Source: Pseudocercospora fijiensis CIRAD86 (Eukaryota; Ascomycota; Dothideomycetes; Mycosphaerellales; Mycosphaerellaceae). Taken from it: a stretch of 64,000 nucleotides of DNA. How positions within the stretch are numbered: the first letter of the stretch is position 1; each line of letters opens with the position of its first letter. A program made the translations under genes and the position numbers. Positions 58,001 to 64,000 of the stretch are shown piece by piece. The stretch spans positions 620,001-684,000 of the forward strand of contig NW_006921543.1 of assembly GCF_000340215.1 (NCBI RefSeq). Direction: 5' to 3'. The notes under the pieces are model-generated. The model ran no database searches. It was not told the DNA's origin and worked only from the letters and a program-made list of their open reading frames with translations.

Positions 58001-58420
58001 GTAAGTACTCCTCTTCTCTAGTCTACGACTAGGTTATACTTTCTTAACTAAGGTATACCTAATACGATGTTATAACTAGCTATATTAGTAATATCTAAGA
58101 CAATTTCCTCGTAGTGCTGTTAGATAGCTAGTAGTAACGGTATCGTTTCTCGTTCTATACTAGGTAGCGGTAACCTATCTACTACTATAAGTTTATACGC
58201 TCCTTCTCTTCTACTTCGGGTTGCGATCCTTTAGCTTTTAACGAATAATTCGGAGGTAAAGTTCCCGCTCGCTCCGGAATCTATTAATGTACTCGTCGGG
58301 TACCTATTAACGATAACTTTTATACGGAAGACTGCTATTAATACTTAAGCGCTTTCGGTATTAAGGAACTCTCTTAGAACGCTCTAATCTAGAGAGTTAG
58401 TCCGTTTCCCGACTAATTAG
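55010..58420 (-). pseudogene. TE-E pol: protease, RT, RNase H, integrase, chromodomain
   Basis: Protease keeps an intact DSGA (Asp at 58,281-58,279). RT keeps YIDD at 57,189-57,178 followed by ILVYT and, further on, FLGFIIS. RNase H and integrase HHCC/core follow (about 56,900-55,500). The integrase tail reads GDKVYLLIKNLK then NYRLKLP and ISILEPIDAETPYQE near 55,150. The chromodomain at about 55,125-55,010 has FKVEKILD, KYLIK, a stop, KGY, LENT, a stop, EL and NLQNC, with both aromatic Trp codons turned to stops. A standard chromovirus polyprotein. Confidence 0.9.
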
Positions 58421-60290
58421 TAGCCTAACGTTGTTCTAACTAGCTACGGATCCGTAGTCCTGCCGTTCGTACTTCTTCGGTATATAATTTTTCTTCGAGG
58501 GTGTCGTTATATACATCCCGTCCTTACGCTGCTATAGCCTTTCGGTATTACTAATTTAGTCGCTAGACCGTCTAACGTATATCTTAAGTAATAATCGTCC
58601 TTTCGTCGGGTAGGACGTATCCGTAGGGCGTAATTATACTTCCTATCGGTACTCGCTCCGTAATGAAGTTATAGTACGTATAGTCTATAGGTATCCGGGG
58701 GTAATTCTAGAATTTTGCCCGTAAGCTTATCTAGAAATAATTAAAGTAGATAGGATCGACCTTCCGTTATCTATTAACCTTTAGAAACATTTCCTCGTAT
58801 TTACGTACTAGATACAAGGCGATCGTTCGCGCTACTATAGGTGTATCTATTATAAACGTAAGGATCGTATCGTCGTTAATTCTAAATTCGTCTTTACTTT
58901 CTTTATTCGTAGTTTCTTCCTCGGTATCTAGACTTTTTTCTAAATCTTCTTGCTATTCCTCCTCTTACTAAGGGGACTCCGGTACTTCTAGGATATCTCC
59001 TAACTCCTCTCTAGAAGGGAATAAAGCTTCCGGATCTCGGTTTTCTTTATCGTCGGTATCTAAGTAAGATTTATTAATCGTTTCTTCTTCTAACTAGGAT
59101 TTCGTATCTTCTCGTACGAGTCGCCTAATCTAAGGGAAGAATCCTACTTCTATTTTAGTAGAATAATGAATTTAGTATTAGTCGTCGTAATAGAATCTCT
59201 AGTAAAGGGTTCTATATATAGGTTCTTATCGTCGTGCTATTATATAGATTTGTCGTAGCTCTTTCTTTACGACCTCTACGTAGGTCCTCGGCGTACTATT
59301 AGTAGAGTATAGCCCTACTATTATTTAGTAGCCTCCTCTATCCGAGTCCTTTCGTTGCATTATATTAAACTGTTCGCGTCGTACTATATTCTTACTGCGG
59401 CAGTTCTATACTATATAGCCTTCCTTGCTATATATATAGCAAGTTAATCTTTCTACTTTCTTAGGCGAACTCTTACCTTTTCTTCCTTTAAATACTCGAC
59501 CCTTCTAGGTAGCGTCTAGCTCTATTAGTTGCGCTCTATAGTAGTTGTTCCTCTTTAGTTTATCGTAGGTACTATAGTTTCGTCTATTATCGTATCTAGG
59601 AGTATAACTAGCTTTTCTAGAAGTCTTAGAATCGTAGCGTCGTTCTAAAGCTCGTTCGTAGAGCCTATCGTCGAGATCGATCGTAACCTTAACTAATGTT
59701 CCTATATTATCTATCTTTCTACTATCGCGTATAAGCTCGTCCTTAATATTATCCTTAAGACCTCGCCGATATATTGTTATAAGAGCTTCGTCGTCCTAAT
59801 CTATAAGTTAGGCGTATTCCTAAAATTTAGCGGCGTAATCGGTATATAACCCCTTCTAAGTTAAGTATTAGATAATCCTAACTACGGTAGCAACCTCGTT
59901 AGAAGATCTAAAGACCTTCTTTATCGCACGCTTAAGGTATTCGTAGCTTGCGAAGATTCTATCCGAATTGTCGGTCCCGTTGCTATCTAGATAGGTCCTA
60001 AGAAATAGTTTAACCTAATGCTAAGCCCTGCCTCGTATAAACGTCGTTACGAAGACTAGCTTTAAGTTGTCTTAAACCTAGTTAAATATGAAATATATAT
60101 CTATCTAGCTAACCTAGGTATCGAACTTATCTCGGTCGCCGTAATAAAAGGCTAGCTTTCCGATCTTAAGGGAATCGTTTCTAGTATAGGTTCCTAGTGT
60201 ATTGCTAATACTAGAGGTAGTACGTCGAGTACTGCCTATCTCGCTAGGGGCGGGAGTTCCCCTTCCGACTTATAATAAGGCACTTATCCT
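58421..60290 (-). pseudogene. TE-E gag with CCHC zinc knuckle
   Basis: The knuckle at about 59,440-59,395 reads C-Y-I-(C to Y)-SKEG-(H to Y)-IV-(Q stop)-N-C, exact CCHC spacing after decay. Upstream is capsid-like sequence (about 60,100-59,650), and downstream a Glu/Ser/Asp-rich stretch (about 59,100-58,900). Start near 60,250 is uncertain. Confidence 0.7.
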
Positions 60291-60293
60291 AAG

Positions 60294-60302
60294 GGCGTTC
60301 AA
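60294..60302 (-). promoter_or_regulatory. TE-E primer-binding site, self-priming type
   Basis: Nine bases, two bases away from the 5' LTR, are an exact inverted match to 60,449-60,457 within the LTR, as for TE-B and TE-C. Confidence 0.55.
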
Positions 60303-60304
60303 AG

Positions 60305-60650
60305 TGTTACGGTTACTCGCGACAGATCGTTAGGTAACTTCTTATTACGTATAAGCCGAGGCTTCTTTAGAGAGGCTAATATAAGCGGGAGGTAGAGACA
60401 GAATAATTAGTACAAAGGTAATTCCAATTAGTAAGTAGGTAATATAAGTTGAACGCCTCGAGCTATAAGGGTATTCCGGCGTTCCTAAATACAAAGGAGA
60501 CATCTTATCTGTAGTCGTAAGCGACGTAAGCGACGCTATCGCTCTCGACCGCTCCTATCGCTCCTAGTAAGATAGAGCGACAGCTTAGCCTACTAGTCTT
60601 AGCGTCGCTCTAAGATTATATAAGGACTCTAGCTAATTAGATCCGTAATA
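60305..60650 (-). repeat. TE-E 5' LTR (346 bp)
   Basis: Starts TGTTACGG, ends CCGTAATA, followed by TAAGG at 60,651-60,655. Confidence 0.94.
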
Positions 60651-60655
60651 TAAGG

Positions 60656-61001
60656 ATAATAAGTAGAAAGGAAAGCTAAAGTACTTTAAGGCCTACCTAC
60701 GTAAGAATAAGGGCTTCTATTTAAGACAAGCTAAGTTCTTTAAGGACCTACTAGCTATTAAGATTGTATAGCAATACTATAGTTTATCCTCTTCCTCTAA
60801 TAATAGAAATAATGCTAGAATAGGCAATAGATTAGACAAAGTCTTACTAGCCTACTTCTTTAAGCTAGACACTCTAGACCTATTAGCCTTTACCTTAGTT
60901 ACCCTTATACTAACTACCTATCTATTAATAGCTATAAGAGACAAGAAATAGAACCCCTTTATTAGCCTAATATATAATAGTAGATCCAACTACAATATTG
61001 T
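60656..61001 (+). pseudogene. TE-F copia gag end to protease start
   Basis: The frame resumes after TE-E with KGKLKYFKAYLRKN. Near 60,985 NSRSNYNIV fits the copia protease active-site region (D-S-G-A-S...H-I), with Asp and Gly codons mutated. It is then cut by the MITE-like element at 61,002. Confidence 0.6.
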
Positions 61002-61419
61002 TCGAGCGGAGCGATAGGCTAAAAAAACAGGCACCTAGAGCAACCTAAGGAGCTTGCGACGAAGGTTGTAGAAGGTGTTTGTTTTAGCCTGTCGTAGAGC
61101 TCGAGAACAAATTAGATTAGTGTTATTGCAGCGAGCGTACCGAGGCTTTAAACAACGTGTATATGTAATGCGGTAGGTAAATAGGCGCGGATAGGAGGGC
61201 TAAATTTCAAAGATGCGCCCGCAAAATAAAGCGCGCGCTATAATTAGCTTAAATCCGAGAAGATATTACGTGTTTTGCAATCCTTAGGCTAACTTCTAAC
61301 CTTAGCAGTATAGCGTATACGAAGGACAATGCGATCGCTATACGATCGCTGCTTGTGTGGTTGCGCGCTACAGATACTAATCTAATTTGTTCTCGAGCTC
61401 TACGCGTCGCTCCGCTCGA
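61002..61419. mobile_element. MITE-like element, 418 bp, little mutated, inside copia
   Basis: Ends are 13-bp perfect inverted repeats, TCGAGCGGAGCGA (61,002-61,014) and its complement (61,407-61,419). A second, 28-bp perfect inverted pair lies inside (61,094-61,121 and 61,376-61,403, beginning GTAGAGCTCGAG). Between the left outer and inner repeats is a further 75-bp hairpin unit with AGGCTAAAA/TTTTAGCCT ends (61,016-61,090). CpA and TpG are common, unlike the flanks, so it arrived after or escaped mutation. No transposase. TSD not clear. Confidence 0.75.
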
Positions 61420-63700
61420 TTAGGACAAGCACTATAGGGCTTAAACGATACTTTATTAACTATCCTAGTCGCTTTAACTTTCAGGCAATGTTTATTCTAC
61501 CGCGAGCTACTATAGCAATAGGAACTAGATATAATAAAGTTATCGCTATTAGAAGGGCATCCTTTACTATTAAGTTAGTAGTAGGTACACCCCTAACTAT
61601 TAAGCTAAAAGAGTGCCTCTATATCCCTAATTTCTATACTAATATTGTTAAAGGGGCAATCTTCTATTACCGTAGGTTTAAGCACAATAAGCTTAATAAT
61701 GTTCTCTATAACCTATAAGGGAAACTACTAGTCCCTCTTGTTAGACCGGACAACTATATGCCCTATTTCGATATTACCTATAAAGTAGATAGTAAACCTC
61801 CGCTTAAATAGCTAATAGGAGATAAAGGCAAGCTATACCTATACCTATTCTAACTGTCTTAGTTAACTACAACTATACTATTAGCCTACGTAACAGCTCG
61901 ACGCTCCGTACGCCTACTACCGCTAAGGAAGCTTACCCTTAAACAAATACATAAGGTGTTTAGACATCTCGGCTCTAAGAGAGCGTAAGAGCTTATAGAT
62001 AGAGTTAATAGAATAACAAGAGATTATATATATAATAATAAGGTACTAAGAACACCACTTTGTCCTATCTATATATAAGCAAAGGGCAAGAGGCTTATCT
62101 CTAGGAGACTAAGGCACTATAATGTGTCGATACTAACTCTATATAGACACCTTATAGCCGACCTAATGTAGCTAGATCTAGCCTAGAATAGTGATTAGTA
62201 CATTTTCTATACATACGACCTAAATACTACTAGTAGCCTTTATTTTATATAGACTATTAGCAATCGTTAGGAGTTAACTCTTCTATAATGCTAGAACTAA
62301 ATAGCTACCTTCGTGCGTAGCATTAGTAGAGACATTATATGCCTATTATCTAACAATAAGGGAGGTATTTTAGGCCTTCGGTTTCGGTCGTATCTACGCA
62401 ATAACTATACTATATAGAGGCTAACAGCCCTATATATATTAGAATAGGACCTAGTAGAGCGAGCAGGCCGTACTATTATTAAGGTAGCTCGAGCCTTAAT
62501 AATACACGCTAGATTTCTACACAACCTATAGCTAGAAGCAGTTTATATAGCAACCTTCCTAGCTAATAGGTTACTAAGATTACGTATAGCCGACCTATCG
62601 ATACGTACCCTATATAAGATTAGCACTAGCTATAAGCCAAATATAGCCTATATCTACTAGTTTAGAGCAAGGGCATATCTAGTAATCTACGGTATAGAGG
62701 CAACTAATAGCAAAAGTAGGCTATACTGCTAAACACTATAAAAGTAGCCCTACGCACCTATATTAGATACCTATATAGATATAAAGGATACTCTATCTAT
62801 AGGATATAGGTACCCTTACGAATAATAGTGCTACGTACAAGGGACGTTATATTTAATAAAACCAAGTTCTATAATAGCTACAATAATGACCTAGGTGTTG
62901 TTATAACTAATTAAGAGCTTGTAGAAGAATATAGTAATCTCGAAGAGGCATAAGCACCCGCCTCGGAGCATTAGTTTAACGAGCTTCAAGAAGCCTACGA
63001 TATACCTCTAGACCTTGTTAGGTTTAGAGCTAAGGGGGTAGATACACTAATAGGGCCTAGTTGACTTATAATAGTTAACAGGCTAATAGATAACCCTATT
63101 AGACTAGAACTACTACTACCTTAACTACTAGCACTAGCTAAGCTATAGCGTATATAGGTACCTATATAGAAACAAGACTTTCTAATTAATCTACGCGAAA
63201 TACTATAGCCGCGTAATAACGTGCTAAGTGAATTAGTTAAACTAACTATTAGTTAGCTAACTATTAATTAGCAACCTTAACAACCTAAGAACGATGCTAG
63301 TACTTATACCCCTACTAACAATATAGACGCACTAGGTTACGCAGATAATATAGACATAAATTTACTACGTATAGAGCTTGCTAAATTGCTAATGCCAATT
63401 AAAGCAGCTAATATATCTTATCGTTACTTACTAAATACAGGAGGTCTATACTATCGTATTAATAATCCAAACAAGCGATAACGAGCAGCCGCGATCCGTT
63501 ACTGTATTAACGACCGAGACTAAGCGAGAAACCTCCTTCTATTTAGCAACCTATATATAGTAGCAGAGCACGAAGCTAGGTTAATACATAGTAATAGCGC
63601 CGATAATAATCAAGCCGATAGCGATCTGCTACTACTACTTCCTCGTAATAAAGACGATCTAACCCTTATACCAAAAGTGTTAGACTTGCTAAAGGAGCTA
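61420..63700 (+). pseudogene. TE-F copia protease end and integrase
   Basis: An open stretch (61,488-61,718) reads TIKLKECLYIPNF, the copia V-L-Y-V-P motif after protease. Then come HLGSKRA with the GAG-pre-integrase plan, YRHLIADLM and later LYILEQDLVERAGRTI (Q inferred), HARFLHNLWLEAVYIATFLANRL and YKPNIAYIYQF. These are the conserved copia integrase landmarks ending in the W-E-A...A-x-L-x-N-R block. A region of low conservation (about 62,750-63,700) links to RT. Confidence 0.82.
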
Positions 63701-64000
63701 CGCAACTAGCGACAGGTACTAAAGAGCAAATTTAAAGAGCATTAGATACATGCTGCAAGAGTGGAATTCAATAAGGCGTTAGAGATACGTATATTCGAGT
63801 AGGTAGATCTAAATATACTAGACAAACCTAACCTCCTGCCTCTTACCTAGGCATTTAAATACAAGGGTAATGCCAATAGTCGACCAATCAAGCCTAAAGC
63901 AAGAGCATACACAAGAGGGGACCTTCAGAAGAACACACACTTAGACATCTATGCCTTAATACTAGCTATACGAGTTTTTAGAGCCCTTATAGCTATCGTA
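63700..64000 (+). pseudogene. TE-F copia RT, N-terminal part (cut by window edge)
   Basis: Reads LPLT, a stop, AFKYKGNA, then PKARAYTRGDLQ and LDIYALILAIRVFRALIAIV. This is the copia RT start: W-V-F-K-x-K, then K-A-R-x-x-x-R-G-D-x-Q and the Y-A...R-x-L block. The gene continues beyond 64,000. Confidence 0.82.

Larger units (their letters stand above)
53754..60650 (-). mobile_element. TE-E: Ty3/gypsy chromovirus, 6,897 bp, with an antisense ORF near its 3' LTR
   Basis: Two 346-bp LTRs with perfect TGTTACGG/CCGTAACA ends (one start decayed to TATTACAG). TSD TAAGG. Polypurine tract complement CCCCCTCCTT at 54,104-54,113. Gag-pol on the minus strand ends in a canonical chromodomain. The 0.9 kb between chromodomain and 3' LTR holds a plus-strand ORF and a tRNA-like segment, both related to DNA at 800-1,290. 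Confidence 0.92.
39217..64000 (+). mobile_element. TE-F: Ty1/copia retrotransposon, decayed, interrupted by TE-D, TE-E and a MITE; runs off the right edge
   Basis: Pieces: about 39,217-39,623, 52,912-53,753, 60,656-61,001 and 61,420-64,000. Across the TE-D site the frame reads KTYLTRYKT...VLTNLYST without a break. Across the TE-E site KEKDKD...KGKLKY also joins. Gag, protease region, integrase and the first part of RT are recognisable. The 5' LTR should lie in about 39,217-39,480, but its partner is outside the window so its ends are not proven. Confidence 0.8.

Noticed and set aside
1..64000. CRISPR array, bacterial operon or phage content
   Set aside because: No regular spacer-repeat array; all repeats are LTRs, TSDs, MITE ends or coding tandem repeats, and the genes are fungal.

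Overview
The window looks like filamentous ascomycete (Pezizomycotina) DNA, perhaps Dothideomycetes; the genus cannot be fixed from sequence alone. The evidence is a spliced RCC1 gene with a GTAAGT donor, a small secreted cysteine-rich protein gene, and about 58 kb of retrotransposon DNA decayed by a RIP-like process. The mutation signature is CpA to TpA on both strands: TpA is everywhere, CpA and TpG are scarce, and CpG survives. Almost every internal stop in the old coding frames is a former CAG/CAA or TGG codon. Most ORFs longer than 60 codons in the window are therefore meaningless; the real genes are best read through the stops.

Layout. (1) 1-~23,150: a giant, minus-strand Ty3/gypsy element (TE-A) with gag, protease, RT, RNase H, integrase and a large extra ORF. 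At its far left is a plus-strand cassette holding two decayed histone H3-like genes. TE-A's integrase is split by a complete 7,147-bp gypsy chromovirus (TE-B, 7,858-15,004, TSD GTATT). (2) ~23,200-26,640: the C-terminal tail of a pogo/Fot1-type transposase and an unidentified decayed ORF. (3) 26,650-28,080: an unmutated island with an 82-codon secreted cysteine-rich protein (effector-like). (4) 28,407-35,553: TE-C, a sister of TE-B with exactly the same length (TSD ATAAT). (5) 36,245-39,215: an unmutated island with RCC1 on the minus strand. (6) ~39,217-64,000: one Ty1/copia element (TE-F, plus strand) that runs off the right edge. It is interrupted by TE-D (39,624-52,906; 13,283 bp, 187-bp LTRs, TSD TAGGT), by TE-E (53,754-60,650; 346-bp LTRs, TSD TAAGG) and by a young MITE-like element (61,002-61,419).

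The nesting is supported by TSDs and by reading frames that resume across the insertion sites: TE-A integrase across TE-B, and copia gag across TE-D and TE-E. TE-B, TE-C, TE-D and TE-E all carry a short inverted match between the primer-binding position and their own LTR, as expected for Tf1-type self-priming.

The most unusual content is the pair of H3-fold histone pseudogenes at 63-500 and ~1,740-2,436. They share substitutions not found in canonical H3. They sit antisense to the giant element in a position parallel to an antisense Cys-rich/coiled-coil ORF next to the 3' LTR of TE-E. TE-D and TE-A also carry large unidentified ORFs downstream of integrase, one with six exact-period 72-bp repeats. 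The two host genes have no visible functional link beyond lying in small gene islands between transposon blocks.
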